Source: Halomonas sp. M20 (GTDB lineage Bacteria; Pseudomonadota; Gammaproteobacteria; Pseudomonadales; Halomonadaceae). Taken from it: a DNA stretch of 64,000 nucleotides. This document shows, one piece after another, positions 43,844 to 53,889 of the stretch (its first letter is position 1; every line of letters starts with the position of its first letter). The stretch lies in NCBI RefSeq assembly GCF_020622265.1, contig NZ_JACNMQ010000002.1, positions 558,001 through 622,000 on the forward strand, in the 5' to 3' direction. Below the pieces are notes generated by a model that was not told the origin of the DNA, searched no databases, and saw only the letters and a list, made by a program, of their open reading frames with translations. A program made the position numbers and the translations under genes.

Positions 43844-43956
43844 GGTAATTAACCTCTGAATATTTCGATATCGGATAGTCGAATGCAGTCATGCACTGGC
43901 ATTCGACATGCGCGATGAGAAGACGCTTCCCCATCACCTGCTGATCGATCGCAACC

Positions 43957-43985
43957 CCGGTCCGGCAGGGTAAACGCCGGACCGG
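43957..43985 (-). terminator. Strong hairpin between rpsB and tsf
   Basis: Perfect 10 bp inverted repeat CCGGTCCGGC / GCCGGACCGG with a 9-base loop, starting 10 bases after the rpsB stop. There is no T-run downstream on the minus strand. It is best read as an attenuating or mRNA-stabilising hairpin that lets rpsB be expressed above tsf, as found at this junction in E. coli. Confidence 0.55.
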
Positions 43986-43994
43986 CAGGCTGCG

Positions 43995-44729
43995 TTACTC
44001 GGCGACGGCGTCGTCGTTCTCGGCCACTTCGACGAATTCGTCGGGGCGGCCTTCTTTCGACTTGGCGCAGGCATCGGCGATGGCCTTGACATAGATCTGG
44101 ATCGCGCGAATGGAGTCATCGTTACCGGGAATGACGTAATCGACGCCGTCCGGGTCGGAGTTGGTATCCACCGTACCGATGACGGGGATGCCCAGCTTGT
44201 TGGCTTCATTGATGGCAATACGCTCGTGGTCGACGTCGATCACGAACAGCGCATCCGGCAAGCCGCCCATGTTCTTGATGCCGCCGATGGAGCGCTCGAG
44301 CTTGTCCTGCTCCCGAGTCGCCATCAGGACTTCTTTCTTGGTCAGCTTCTCGAAAGTACCGTCTTCGCGCATGGTCTCGAGTTCGCGCAGACGCTTGATC
44401 GACTGCCGAATGGTCTTGTAGTTGGTCAACATACCGCCCAACCAACGATGATTGACGAAGGGCTGACCGACCCGATTGGCTTCTTCCTTGATGACCTTGC
44501 TGGCGGCGCGCTTGGTGCCGACGAACATGATCTTGTTGTTGGAAGCCGCCATCTTCTCGACCACAGACACCGCTTCATTGAGGGCGGGTAGGGTGTGCTC
44601 GAGGTTGATGATGTGAATCTTGTTGCGGGCACCGAAGATGTACTTGCTCATCTTCGGATTCCAGTACTTGGTCTGGTGACCGAAGTGGGCGCCTGCCTTG
44701 AGCAGATCGCGCATGCTGACTTGTGCCAT
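43995..44729 (-). CDS. rpsB: 30S ribosomal protein S2
   Basis: Small-subunit ribosomal protein of 244 residues (E. coli 241). The ATG at 44729 follows AGGAG and gives [20 protein letters not shown]. Other family blocks are [37 protein letters not shown] and [20 protein letters not shown]. The first in-frame codon of the open frame lies 28 codons further up and is not used. It is divergent from map, as in E. coli. Confidence 0.98.
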   Translation of the reverse strand: MAQVSMRDLLKAGAHFGHQTKYWNPKMSKYIFGARNKIHIINLEHTLPALNEAVSVVEKMAASNNKIMFVGTKRAASKVIKEEANRVGQPFVNHRWLGGMLTNYKTIRQSIKRLRELETMREDGTFEKLTKKEVLMATREQDKLERSIGGIKNMGGLPDALFVIDVDHERIAINEANKLGIPVIGTVDTNSDPDGVDYVIPGNDDSIRAIQIYVKAIADACAKSKEGRPDEFVEVAENDDAVAE

Positions 44730-44774
44730 GGGTGACTCCTGATATGACGGGTTAGGCCTCCACGCACCCCATGG
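44726..44774 (-). promoter_or_regulatory. rpsB leader able to mask its own start codon
   Basis: On the minus strand, CCATGGGGTG (44774-44765) in the leader is complementary, with one bulge, to CACCCATGG (44734-44726), which covers the rpsB ATG. Pairing would hide the start codon. S2 is known to repress its own mRNA through leader structure in gammaproteobacteria; that this pairing is part of such control here is inference. Confidence 0.35.
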
Positions 44775-44950
44775 ATCCGACCGCGCATCGTGGACTGCTG
44801 CAATGAAATGCAACGATAGCGACTACGCAGCACCCGGGACCATGTGACGGTGCATGTGTGTTTTTAAGGCATTTAAGCTCATTGACGCTTGCCCCAATCG
44901 GCTCTACAACTGCGAACGCAGATGCATTGGATTGCAGGAAAGCGCGCGGC

Positions 44951-44965
44951 TTTATACCATATAAT
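44951..44965 (+). promoter_or_regulatory. Promoter-like -10 region for map
   Basis: AT-rich stretch with TTTATA at 44951-44956 and a consensus TATAAT at 44960-44965, about 85 bases ahead of map. TTGGAT about 18 bases before the first hexamer could act as a -35. The remaining divergent gap (44775-45048) holds no ORF I would support. Confidence 0.35.
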
Positions 44966-45048
44966 GGTGCCAAGATGAAGCCGTTGTCGCCTTTTGACCA
45001 TCAGTCAATCGTGTCTGACCGGCTCGCCATTTCCCGAATCGAGACCCC

Positions 45049-45840
45049 ATGAACATTCCTATCAAAACGCCCTCCGAGATCGATAAAATGCGTGAGGCCG
45101 GTCGTCAGGCAGCCTCCGTTCTCGAGATGATCACGCCCCATGTCCAGCTCGGCGTCAGCACCGGCGAGCTGGATCGTCTGTGCCATGAGTACATCGTCAA
45201 TGAGCTGGGATCGACGCCGGCCCCGCTCAACTATCACGGCTTTCCCAAGGCGACCTGCACCTCGATCAATCATGTGGTGTGCCATGGCATTCCCGACGAA
45301 GCCAAGAAGCTGAAGAGCGGCGATATCATGAACATCGATATCACCGTCAAGACCGCGGATGGCTATCACGGCGATACCAGCAAGATGTTCATCATCGGCG
45401 AAAATACCCAAGGCGAACGGCTATGCCGTATCACTCAGGAGTGCCTTTACAGGAGCATCGCCGAAGTACGCCCCGGGGCGCGTCTTTCCGATCTTGCCAA
45501 GCCAATTCAGCGGCATGCGGAAGCCAATGGTTACTCCGTGGTGCGTGACTTCTGCGGGCACGGCCTCGGCGCCGTGTTTCACGAAGAGCCTCAGGTGCTG
45601 CACTATGATGGCTACGCTCCGGAGGCGGATATCGCCCTGGCCGAAGGCATGTGCTTCACCATCGAACCGATGATCAATGCCGGTGGCTATCGCACCAAGG
45701 TGCTGCGGGATGGCTGGACCGCGGTGACCCGGGACAAGAGCCTTTCCGCCCAGTGGGAACACACTCTGCTGGTTACTGCCACCGGTGTCGAAATACTGAC
45801 GCCCCGGGGCGAAGAAGATCTGAGCTTTCTTGCGAACTGA
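45049..45840 (+). CDS. map: Methionine aminopeptidase type I
   Basis: Removes the initiator methionine from nascent proteins. It has 263 residues (E. coli 264), starting MNIPIKTPSEIDKMREAGRQ. The five metal ligands of the pita-bread fold can be placed: Asp in MNIDITVKTADGYHGDTSKMF (split at the DITVK and DGYHGDTS parts), His in FCGHGLGAVFHEEPQVLHY, and Glu in CFTIEPMIN and SAQWEHTLLVT. It is followed one base later by glnD, conserved in gammaproteobacteria. Confidence 0.98.
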   Translation: MNIPIKTPSEIDKMREAGRQAASVLEMITPHVQLGVSTGELDRLCHEYIVNELGSTPAPLNYHGFPKATCTSINHVVCHGIPDEAKKLKSGDIMNIDITVKTADGYHGDTSKMFIIGENTQGERLCRITQECLYRSIAEVRPGARLSDLAKPIQRHAEANGYSVVRDFCGHGLGAVFHEEPQVLHYDGYAPEADIALAEGMCFTIEPMINAGGYRTKVLRDGWTAVTRDKSLSAQWEHTLLVTATGVEILTPRGEEDLSFLAN

Positions 45841-45841
45841 C

Positions 45842-48517
45842 ATGCTCCTTCACCACTACCGCTTCGAGCCGGACGAGACGCTCTTCGATACCGACGACTT
45901 ACGCCGGGAACTTGCGACAGGCTCCTCGCCGGTAGTGCTGTTCAAGCAGGCCCTGAATCTCATTCAGCGCAGGCTCGATGCACGGTTTCACGACGGCGCC
46001 GACATCCGGGATCTGGTGCATGGCCGCGCCTGGTGTCTCGATCGCTTACTCACCCTTGCCTGGTCGCGCCATGCCTGGCCAGACGACGGTATCGCACTGC
46101 TCGCTGTGGGCGGCTACGGGCGGGGCGAACTGCACCCGCACTCGGATATCGATCTCATGGTGCTGCTGGAGCGGGAAGACGACGTGCCCTACCGGGAGCC
46201 TTTGAGCGCGTTCATTACCTTTCTATGGGATATCGGACTCGAGATCGGTCACAGCGTGCGCTCCCTGGCGGACTGTCGACGCGAGGCGGAAGCGGACGTC
46301 ACGGTCATTACCAACCTGATCGAGACGCGCACCCTGGCTGGCCGGGATCGGCTGCGCGAGAACATGCGCGAGCAGCTGTCTTCCCGCAACATGTGGCCCT
46401 CTCATCGTTTTTTCGAGGCCAAATGGCAGGAGCAGATAGCACGGCATCGCCGTCATAACAATTCCGAGTACCAGCTAGAACCCAATATCAAGAGCTCCCC
46501 GGGGGGCTTGCGCGATATCCAGATGATCGGCTGGGTCGCCAAACGGCATTTTTGCCTGCCACGCTACGAGGACGTAGTGGCCCAGGGGTTCATGCACGAC
46601 TCGGAGCTGCGCATTCTCAGCCAGGGGCAGGCCTTCCTATGGCAGGTGCGTTATGCCCTGCACATGCTCACCGGCCGCGCCGAGGATCGCTTACTGTTCG
46701 ACCATCAGCGTGCCATCGCCAAGCTGTTCGGCTTCCAGGACACCCCGGAGCGCCTGGCGGTAGAGCAGTTCATGAAGCGCTATTATCGTCATGTCACGGC
46801 ACTGGCGGGGCTCAATGACATGCTGTTGCAGCATTTCGACGAGGTCATTCTACGGGCCGATGAAACACTCGAAACCGAACCGCTCAATGCGCGCTTTGTT
46901 ATAAAAGGGGGCTATATCCAGGCCCGGGACGACCAGGTCTTTTATCGGCGCCCCGCCGCCCTGCTCGAACTCTTCCTGCTGATGGCCCAGCATCCTGGCA
47001 TCGAAGGCGTGCGCGCCCAGACCATTCGCCTGATTCGCGATCATCGCCACCAGATCGACGACACCTTCCGAGACGATGTTCGGCATCAAAGCCTGTTCAT
47101 GGAACTGCTGCGCAGTGGCGGTAACGTGTCGCGTCAGCTAAGGCGCATGAATCGCTACGGCGTACTCGGCAAGTACCTGCCGGAGTTCGGTCAGGCGGTG
47201 GGGTTGATGCAGCACGACTTGTTTCACATCTATACGGTGGACGCCCACACTCTGCGCCTGTTGAAGTTCGTGCAGCATTTTCGTGATCCCGACAGCCGGG
47301 AGGCATTTCCGATCGCCGCCGCGCTGATCCAGCAGCTACCCAAGCTGGAACTTCTGTGGATCGCGGGGCTGTATCACGATATCGGCAAGGGGCGCGGCGG
47401 CAACCACTCCCTGCTCGGCGCCCAGGATGCCAAGGAATTCTGCGAGCGTCATGGCCTGTCGACGCGGGACACCCGCCTGGTCGTCTGGCTAATCGAGCAA
47501 CACCTGCTGATGTCGATGACCGCTCAAAAGCGAGACATCAGCGACCCGGACGTGATCCGTGAATTTGCCGAGCAGGTAAGCAATGAAATGCGTCTCGACT
47601 ATCTTTATGTGCTCACGGTGGCGGATATAAATGCGACCAACCCTACCTTGTGGAACGGTTGGCGTGCTTCGCTCCTGCGTCAGCTGTATGGAGAGACCAA
47701 GCGCGCACTGCGCCGGGGGCTTGAAAACCCCATCGACCGCGATGATTGGATAGCCGAAACCCGTACCGAGGCGCTGGCGCTGCTGCGCACCCTTGGCAGC
47801 GACGTGGCGCGCATCGAGCGCTTGTGGAACACCCTCGGGGATGACTACTTCTTGCAGTACCAGGCAAGCGAAATCGTCTGGCAGACCCAGGGCATCCTCG
47901 AGCATGGCGATTCCCCGCTGCCTTTGATCATGATCAGCGCGCCCGCGGAGGATTCGAGTGAGGGCGGCACCAAGGTCTTCATCCACACTCGTTCCGTGAA
48001 CGACCTGTTCGCCGCCAGCGCTGCAGCCATTGATCAACTGGATCTATCGATCCACGATGCGCGTATCGCCACTTCAAGCAACGACTGGACGCTCAATACC
48101 TTCATCGTACTCGACGATCAGGACGAGCCGATCCGCGATGCTGCCAGACTCGAAGACATTCGACGCCACCTAGTGGAGGAACTCGACGACCCGGATGACT
48201 ACCCCCAGATCGTCAGCCGCCATACACCGCGTCAGCTCAAGCATTTCCGAGTACCGACCCGGGTGCTGATCGAGCAGGACCCAGCCAACGAGCGCACCGT
48301 TCTCGAGCTTATCGCCCCGGATCGGCCGGGGCTTCTGGCCCGGGTCGGCCGTATCTTCATGGAGCAGGAAATCGCCCTTTCCGCAGCCAAGATCGTCACC
48401 CTGGGCGAGCGAGTGGAGGATGTATTCTTCATTACCGATCGCACTGGTGCGCCGCTCACGGATCAGGCTCATCAGGCCCGTCTGCGCGAACGTCTATGTG
48501 AAATGCTGGATGTTTGA
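45842..48517 (+). CDS. glnD: Bifunctional PII uridylyltransferase / uridylyl-removing enzyme
   Basis: Nitrogen sensor that uridylylates and deuridylylates PII proteins according to glutamine. The ATG at 45842 gives 891 residues (E. coli 890); a TTG at 45830 inside map is less likely. The nucleotidyltransferase motif is VGGYGRGELHPHSDIDLMVL (about residue 90). The HD hydrolase motif lies in LYHDIGKGRGGNHSLLG (about residue 510). Two C-terminal ACT domains sense glutamine (FIHTRSVNDLFAASAAAID and TVLELIAPDRPGLLARVGRI). All parts are present and intact. Confidence 0.97.
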   Translation: MLLHHYRFEPDETLFDTDDLRRELATGSSPVVLFKQALNLIQRRLDARFHDGADIRDLVHGRAWCLDRLLTLAWSRHAWPDDGIALLAVGGYGRGELHPHSDIDLMVLLEREDDVPYREPLSAFITFLWDIGLEIGHSVRSLADCRREAEADVTVITNLIETRTLAGRDRLRENMREQLSSRNMWPSHRFFEAKWQEQIARHRRHNNSEYQLEPNIKSSPGGLRDIQMIGWVAKRHFCLPRYEDVVAQGFMHDSELRILSQGQAFLWQVRYALHMLTGRAEDRLLFDHQRAIAKLFGFQDTPERLAVEQFMKRYYRHVTALAGLNDMLLQHFDEVILRADETLETEPLNARFVIKGGYIQARDDQVFYRRPAALLELFLLMAQHPGIEGVRAQTIRLIRDHRHQIDDTFRDDVRHQSLFMELLRSGGNVSRQLRRMNRYGVLGKYLPEFGQAVGLMQHDLFHIYTVDAHTLRLLKFVQHFRDPDSREAFPIAAALIQQLPKLELLWIAGLYHDIGKGRGGNHSLLGAQDAKEFCERHGLSTRDTRLVVWLIEQHLLMSMTAQKRDISDPDVIREFAEQVSNEMRLDYLYVLTVADINATNPTLWNGWRASLLRQLYGETKRALRRGLENPIDRDDWIAETRTEALALLRTLGSDVARIERLWNTLGDDYFLQYQASEIVWQTQGILEHGDSPLPLIMISAPAEDSSEGGTKVFIHTRSVNDLFAASAAAIDQLDLSIHDARIATSSNDWTLNTFIVLDDQDEPIRDAARLEDIRRHLVEELDDPDDYPQIVSRHTPRQLKHFRVPTRVLIEQDPANERTVLELIAPDRPGLLARVGRIFMEQEIALSAAKIVTLGERVEDVFFITDRTGAPLTDQAHQARLRERLCEMLDV

Positions 48518-48655
48518 ATCAGCCGCCAGCCTCGGTTGCCTTATTTGTGGCGCCTTCGTCGCTTCCCTATAATCGAGTGCCTTAGAAAATCTCGTGCGGC
48601 TTTTGGCGTTTCATCGAACAATACCACTGCACACTTCTCCGAAGAGGCTCCTCGA

Positions 48656-49006
48656 ATGATCACGCTTTACGGGATCAAGACCTGTGATACCTGCCGCAAG
48701 GCACGCAAGGCACTTGATACCCAGGACACACCCTACCGCTATCACGATCTACGTGAACAAGGGCTGGACGAGACCCTACTTGAGCACCTTGTCGACCGAG
48801 TCGGCTTGGCAACGTTACTGAACACCCGCAGCACCACCTGGCGCTCCCTCGATGCAGCCGATCAGCAGTCCGCCAAGAATGATGCCGAGGGCGCGCGCTC
48901 CTTGATGCTGGCGAACCCGACCTTGCTCAAGCGCCCGCTGCTCGATACCGGCGACCGAGTGATCGTCGGCTTCAAGCACGATGAGTATGCTGACCTGCCC
49001 CACTGA
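48656..49006 (+). CDS. ArsC/Spx-family reductase (YffB-like)
   Basis: Thioredoxin-fold protein of 116 residues. The ATG at 48656 gives MITLYGIKTCDTCRKARKAL, with a CxxC (CDTC) near residue 10, LNTRSTTWRSLD around residue 59 and LKRPLLDTGDRVIVGFKHDE near the end. These match the Spx/MgsR/ArsC-like family, and E. coli yffB, which also sits just before dapE, is the closest parallel in context. The substrate is unknown; arsenate reduction should not be assumed. Here it lies between glnD and dapD. Confidence 0.82.
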   Translation: MITLYGIKTCDTCRKARKALDTQDTPYRYHDLREQGLDETLLEHLVDRVGLATLLNTRSTTWRSLDAADQQSAKNDAEGARSLMLANPTLLKRPLLDTGDRVIVGFKHDEYADLPH

Positions 49007-49033
49007 TTCGATTTTTTCATTCAGGAGATCTTT

Positions 49034-50059
49034 ATGTTGAGCTTCGCTCTCGGAATCGGTAGCCAGAACACCCAAGGGGACTGGCTGGACGTCTACTACC
49101 CGGCGCCGCTGCTCGAGCCGGAAGACGCGTTGGTCGCCGCCGCTCGCAAGGCGCTGGACGCCCCAGGCGGCAATGCCGTGGTCAGCTTTCTACCGGAGCA
49201 TTGCGCGGCGCTTGCCCAGGCACTCGAGGCAGCGGGAAATGCCGAGCAGACAGAGCTGGTCGAGGCACTTTCCGCCAGTCAGCGCCCGCTGGTCGCCGTT
49301 TTCCTCGAATCCGATCAGGCGCCGGAAAGCGTGCCGGAGGTATACCTCAAGCTGCATCTGCTTTCACATCGTCTGGTCAAGCCTCATGGCGTCGATCTCA
49401 GCGGCATGTTCGGCGTGCTGCGCAACATCGCCTGGACCAACGAAGGCCCCATCGACATCGAGGAGCTGCCGTCACGTCGCCTCAGGGCCCGGATGGAGGG
49501 CCGTCCGCTCTCCGTTGACTGCGTCGACAAGTTCCCCAAGATGACCGACTACGTGGTGCCCGCCGGCGTGCGCATCGCGGATACCGCCCGGGTGCGTCTT
49601 GGCGCTTACCTGGGTGAAGGCACCACGGTCATGCATGAAGGCTTCGTCAACTTCAATGCCGGCGCCGAAGGGCCTGGGATGGTAGAAGGCCGTATTTCTG
49701 CCGGCGTGGTAGTGGGCAAGGGATCTGATCTGGGCGGCGGCTGCTCCACCATGGGCACCCTTTCCGGGGGCGGCAATATCGTCATCAAGGTCGGCGAAGG
49801 CTGCCTGATCGGTGCTAATGCCGGTATCGGTATTCCCCTGGGGGATCGCTGCACCGTCGAGGCAGGGCTTTATATTACCTCCGGTGCCAAGATCGCCGTG
49901 CTCGACGAGAAAGGTCAGGAGGTAAAGACCGTCAGTGCTCGCGAACTGGCGAACCAGGACGACATGTTGCTGCGCCGCAACTCGGTCAGCGGTCGCATCG
50001 AGTGTCTGACCAACAAGAGCGCCATTGCCTTGAATGAGGCGCTGCACGCACACAATTGA
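49034..50059 (+). CDS. dapD: Tetrahydrodipicolinate N-succinyltransferase (long, Pseudomonas-type)
   Basis: Transfers succinyl from succinyl-CoA to tetrahydrodipicolinate in lysine and diaminopimelate synthesis. The 341 residues match the long DapD of pseudomonads rather than the 274-residue E. coli form. The N-terminal alpha/beta part starts MLSFALGIGSQNTQGDWLDV. A left-handed beta-helix follows, visible as VVPAGVRIADTARVRLGAYL, GEGTTVMHEGFVNFNAGAEG and GGGCSTMGTLSGGGNIVIKV. dapE follows within about 50 bp. Confidence 0.95.
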   Translation: MLSFALGIGSQNTQGDWLDVYYPAPLLEPEDALVAAARKALDAPGGNAVVSFLPEHCAALAQALEAAGNAEQTELVEALSASQRPLVAVFLESDQAPESVPEVYLKLHLLSHRLVKPHGVDLSGMFGVLRNIAWTNEGPIDIEELPSRRLRARMEGRPLSVDCVDKFPKMTDYVVPAGVRIADTARVRLGAYLGEGTTVMHEGFVNFNAGAEGPGMVEGRISAGVVVGKGSDLGGGCSTMGTLSGGGNIVIKVGEGCLIGANAGIGIPLGDRCTVEAGLYITSGAKIAVLDEKGQEVKTVSARELANQDDMLLRRNSVSGRIECLTNKSAIALNEALHAHN

Positions 50060-50110
50060 TCAATGGCGCCCGCCTTGCGGGCGTCGCTTCATTTCTTTTC
50101 AGGACACTAC

Positions 50111-51277
50111 ATGCCCTCATCGGAAACTGCCCTGACCGCCACCGCCCTCTCACCCACTCTCGACCTTGCCATCGAGTTGATGCGCCGCCCGTCGGTCACG
50201 CCGGACGATGCGGGCTGTCAGGCCGTGATGATCGAACGCCTGACACACCTCGGGTTTCGTATCGAGCGCCTACCCTTTGGGGATGTCGATAACGTCTGGG
50301 CGGTACATGGCCATCATGGGCCGGTACTGGCGTTTGCTGGTCACACGGACGTAGTGCCCAGCGGCCCCGAAAGTCAGTGGCAATATCCCCCTTTCGAGCC
50401 CTGCATCGATGACGAAGGCATGCTTTGCGGTCGAGGGGCGGCGGACATGAAGGGCAGCCTTGCGGCCATGGTCACCGCGGTGGAGCGATTCATGACCGCG
50501 CATCCGGATCACCCGGGCAAAATCGCCTTTCTGATTACCTCCGACGAAGAAGGCCCCGCCCAGGATGGCACCCGGGCGGTGGTCGAGCATCTGCGCGAGG
50601 CTCATGAGCGTCTGGATTACTGCATCGTTGGCGAACCCTCCTCCAGCGAGCGGCTGGGGGATGTCATTAAAAATGGCCGCCGCGGCTCCCTGGGCGGTGT
50701 GCTGCATGTGCATGGCATTCAAGGCCATGTCGCCTATCCACATCTGGCGCGCAATCCCATTCATGAAGCCGCCCCCGCCCTGGATGCGCTGTGCAATGAG
50801 CATTGGGATAGCGGAAATGACTTCTTTCCCGCTACCAGTTTCCAGATATCCAACATTCGCTCTGGCACTGGCGCCACCAACGTCATTCCCGGGGAACTGG
50901 AAGTGATCTTCAATTTTCGCTACTCCACCGAGGTCACTGATCAAGAGCTACGGGAACGCGCCGAATCGATTCTTGAGGCCCATGGCCTCGATTACCGCCT
51001 TGACTGGACTCTCAACGGCGAGCCTTTTCTCACCCAGGAAGGCGCCTTGACCGAAGCGACCATTGGCGGCGTCGAGGAGATCCTCGGATCAAGACCTGCG
51101 CTTTCGACCTCCGGTGGCACCTCGGATGGGCGCTTCATCGCGACGCTCGGCTGTCAGATAGTCGAGCTTGGGCCGCTCAACGCGACCATTCATAAAATCA
51201 ACGAACGCGTACGTGCCGCCGACCTGGACACCCTAAGCCGGGTCTATGAAGCGATCATCCAGCGCCTGCTCATCTGA
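50111..51277 (+). CDS. dapE: Succinyl-diaminopimelate desuccinylase
   Basis: Di-zinc M20-family hydrolase following DapD in lysine and peptidoglycan precursor synthesis. The ATG at 50111 has AGGA seven bases upstream and gives 388 residues. Zinc-binding blocks are [14 protein letters not shown] (His, Asp), [40 protein letters not shown] (Glu-Glu) and the C-terminal His in [36 protein letters not shown] is the dimerisation-lid start. The order dapD-dapE completes two steps of the pathway. Confidence 0.97.
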   Translation: MPSSETALTATALSPTLDLAIELMRRPSVTPDDAGCQAVMIERLTHLGFRIERLPFGDVDNVWAVHGHHGPVLAFAGHTDVVPSGPESQWQYPPFEPCIDDEGMLCGRGAADMKGSLAAMVTAVERFMTAHPDHPGKIAFLITSDEEGPAQDGTRAVVEHLREAHERLDYCIVGEPSSSERLGDVIKNGRRGSLGGVLHVHGIQGHVAYPHLARNPIHEAAPALDALCNEHWDSGNDFFPATSFQISNIRSGTGATNVIPGELEVIFNFRYSTEVTDQELRERAESILEAHGLDYRLDWTLNGEPFLTQEGALTEATIGGVEEILGSRPALSTSGGTSDGRFIATLGCQIVELGPLNATIHKINERVRAADLDTLSRVYEAIIQRLLI

Positions 51278-51285
51278 GGTCCATA

Positions 51286-51672
51286 ATGGAGCGTTACCCC
51301 GATATCGAAATTTATCTGGCCCAGGCGGATATCAAGCGCCTCGATGCCTGGCTGGGTGATCGGCTAAATGCGCCTCCCCTTGCGCCGGCCGGAAAACGTA
51401 AATGGCGTACTCAAGGTCATCAGAACGGGGAAAGCATTCCTGTGCTGCTGATCGAAAATGCCGCAGACGGCTATGCAAGCCTCTGGTTCGATAGTGCCGC
51501 AACGCCTTGGCCGCGGGATGTGGACTGCGCCCGGGAAGCGGTCGAGAGGCTAGGCTGCGAAGTACGCTGCTCTCTGGGCGGCTGGCAGCCCGGCGACGAA
51601 CCCGACCGCTTCTTGCAGGTTTGTTCCGACGGCAACGAAGGCGCCATTCACTGGCCGGATTCGGGGCGATAG
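51286..51672 (+). CDS. Hypothetical protein downstream of dapE
   Basis: A 128-residue soluble protein that I do not recognise as a named family. It starts MERYPDIEIYLAQADIKRLD only 8 bp after dapE, so it is probably co-transcribed. Trp- and Asp-rich stretches (SLWFDSAATPWPRDVDCARE, LGGWQPGDEPDRFLQVCSD) and three Cys in the C-terminal half are visible; there is no signal peptide or membrane helix. Codon usage looks like that of the neighbours, supporting a real gene. A 7 bp GC hairpin (CGCTCCG / CGGAGCG, 51686-51707) follows. Confidence 0.7.
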   Translation: MERYPDIEIYLAQADIKRLDAWLGDRLNAPPLAPAGKRKWRTQGHQNGESIPVLLIENAADGYASLWFDSAATPWPRDVDCAREAVERLGCEVRCSLGGWQPGDEPDRFLQVCSDGNEGAIHWPDSGR

Positions 51673-51735
51673 CCAGAGACGACAACGCTCCGCCGGGAGA
51701 CGGAGCGCTGTGATCGAGCATCGACAATTTTCAGG

Positions 51736-52200
51736 TCAGGTAATGACGGTGACGTCGTCGGCCTGCAACCCGCGTTCGTTTTGCACCACGTGATAGCGCA
51801 CTTTCTGCCCCTCGGCCAGAGTACGATGCCCCTTGCCGCGAATGGCGCGAAAATGCACGAAGACATCGCCGCCGTCTTCACGCGTAATGAAGCCATACCC
51901 CTTGTTGACGTTGAACCACTTGACCTCGCCAATCTCGCGATCGTCATTCTCGACGTCCGCTAGATTGACCAGCTTGGGAGTCAACGCATGCATGAGGAGC
52001 GTTGCGATCAACAAGGCGATGAATATTGCCAATGCGGCCGCTATGTAAATCAGTGTCATGCCGCTCGATGCCAGCACCTCCATCAGCGCATCGGCAACGG
52101 GGGCGTCGAACAACAAGATGAACAAGGCAATCAGCAGAGGAGTGACAGCAGCAAGTAGAAGACTGACAAGACTACAACGAATTACAACCTTACGATTCAT
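51736..52200 (-). CDS. Membrane-anchored cold-shock-domain protein
   Basis: A 154-residue protein fusing two membrane helices (about residues 10-30, [19 protein letters not shown], and 47-70, [20 protein letters not shown]) to a C-terminal cold-shock domain (about residues 88-154). The domain has both nucleic-acid-binding motifs: KGYGFI (RNP1) and VFVHF (RNP2). Ordinary Csp proteins are soluble and about 70 residues. The layout suggests a nucleic-acid-binding domain held at the inner membrane on its cytoplasmic side; the target is unknown. It is divergent from slyX and convergent with the dapE-linked gene. Confidence 0.82.
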   Translation of the reverse strand: MNRKVVIRCSLVSLLLAAVTPLLIALFILLFDAPVADALMEVLASSGMTLIYIAAALAIFIALLIATLLMHALTPKLVNLADVENDDREIGEVKWFNVNKGYGFITREDGGDVFVHFRAIRGKGHRTLAEGQKVRYHVVQNERGLQADDVTVIT

Positions 52201-52322
52201 GGACCTCAGATTCTCTTTTTATGATGGACAAAGACCGCCCCGGTTCGCACCAGAGTGCGCATATGGGGCAAAGATGCAAAGGTGACGCGATGACCGGCGT
52301 CCCACAGCGCAAGGATTCTAGC

Positions 52323-52574
52323 ATGACAGACGAAACTACGCTTGCCCGCCTGGAACGGCGTTTTGAAGCACTGGAGAGCCGGATAACCCATCAGGAATAC
52401 TGGCTGGATACTCTCGACCAGGCAGTGTCAGCGCAAGAGCAACGACTCGCACAACTGGAGCGGCTCAGCGATCTGATGCAAGCACATTTGCGCGATCAAC
52501 ATCAGTGGCTGAAAAGTATGGATCCGGAAGAAAGCGACTATTCAGAACAACACGAAAAGCCGCCCCATTATTGA
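52323..52574 (+). CDS. slyX: SlyX family protein
   Basis: An 83-residue, mostly coiled-coil protein. The ATG at 52323 is preceded by AAGGA and gives MTDETTLARLERRFEALESR. The heptad-rich segment ITHQEYWLDTLDQAVSAQEQ and a C-terminus rich in Ser/Glu/His/Pro-Pro ending PPHY are hallmarks of SlyX. The function of SlyX is not established. The longer frame upstream runs over the divergent promoter region and is not used. Confidence 0.88.
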   Translation: MTDETTLARLERRFEALESRITHQEYWLDTLDQAVSAQEQRLAQLERLSDLMQAHLRDQHQWLKSMDPEESDYSEQHEKPPHY

Positions 52575-52617
52575 AAGATGATCATGCCGTACGCTGGGTA
52601 ATGGTTACCCGCTCCCT

Positions 52618-53589
<972 letters not shown>

Positions 53590-53699
53590 TCATCAAACGT
53601 CATAACGGCGGCGTTTGCATGTGATTGTCAGGACTAAATTGAGGGCTGGGTTCGCCTGATGCAACAAGCCCATGCCTCAAGTCATCCAGAACACTGCGC

Positions 53700-53844
53700 T
53701 AGGCTTCGGCTGAAAAGTCAGCGAGCGACGTATAGATAAGGCAAAAATTGGCGAAAGAACGGAGTTTACGTGGTGTAAATGAGTATTTTGAGCCAATTTT
53801 TAACGCCGTATAGACGAGCGCAGGTATTTTTCGGGCAAAGTCTA
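53700..53844 (-). repeat. Palindromic intergenic element, family A, copy 2
   Basis: A 145 bp near-palindrome, inverted relative to the copy at 4349-4523. Ends are TAGGCTTCGGCTGAAAA and, on the minus strand, TAGACTTTGCCCGAAAA. The inner arms again carry GGCAAAAATTGGC and GCCAATTTTTAACGCC, and the centre TTTAC-GTGGT-GTAAA (53765-53779) is exactly midway. It lies between the peroxiredoxin terminator and the trxB upstream region; the rest of that 318 bp gap shows nothing further. Confidence 0.85.
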
Positions 53845-53847
53845 ACG

Positions 53848-53873
53848 AAAAAAGGGCGACCCTGAGGCCGCCC
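53848..53873 (-). terminator. Rho-independent terminator after the peroxiredoxin gene
   Basis: On the minus strand GGGCGGCC, loop TCAG, GGTCGCCC (8 bp with one G-U pair), then six Ts. It lies 16 bases beyond the stop codon and abuts the palindromic element. Confidence 0.85.
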
Positions 53874-53889
53874 CGATACGCAAGAACGC

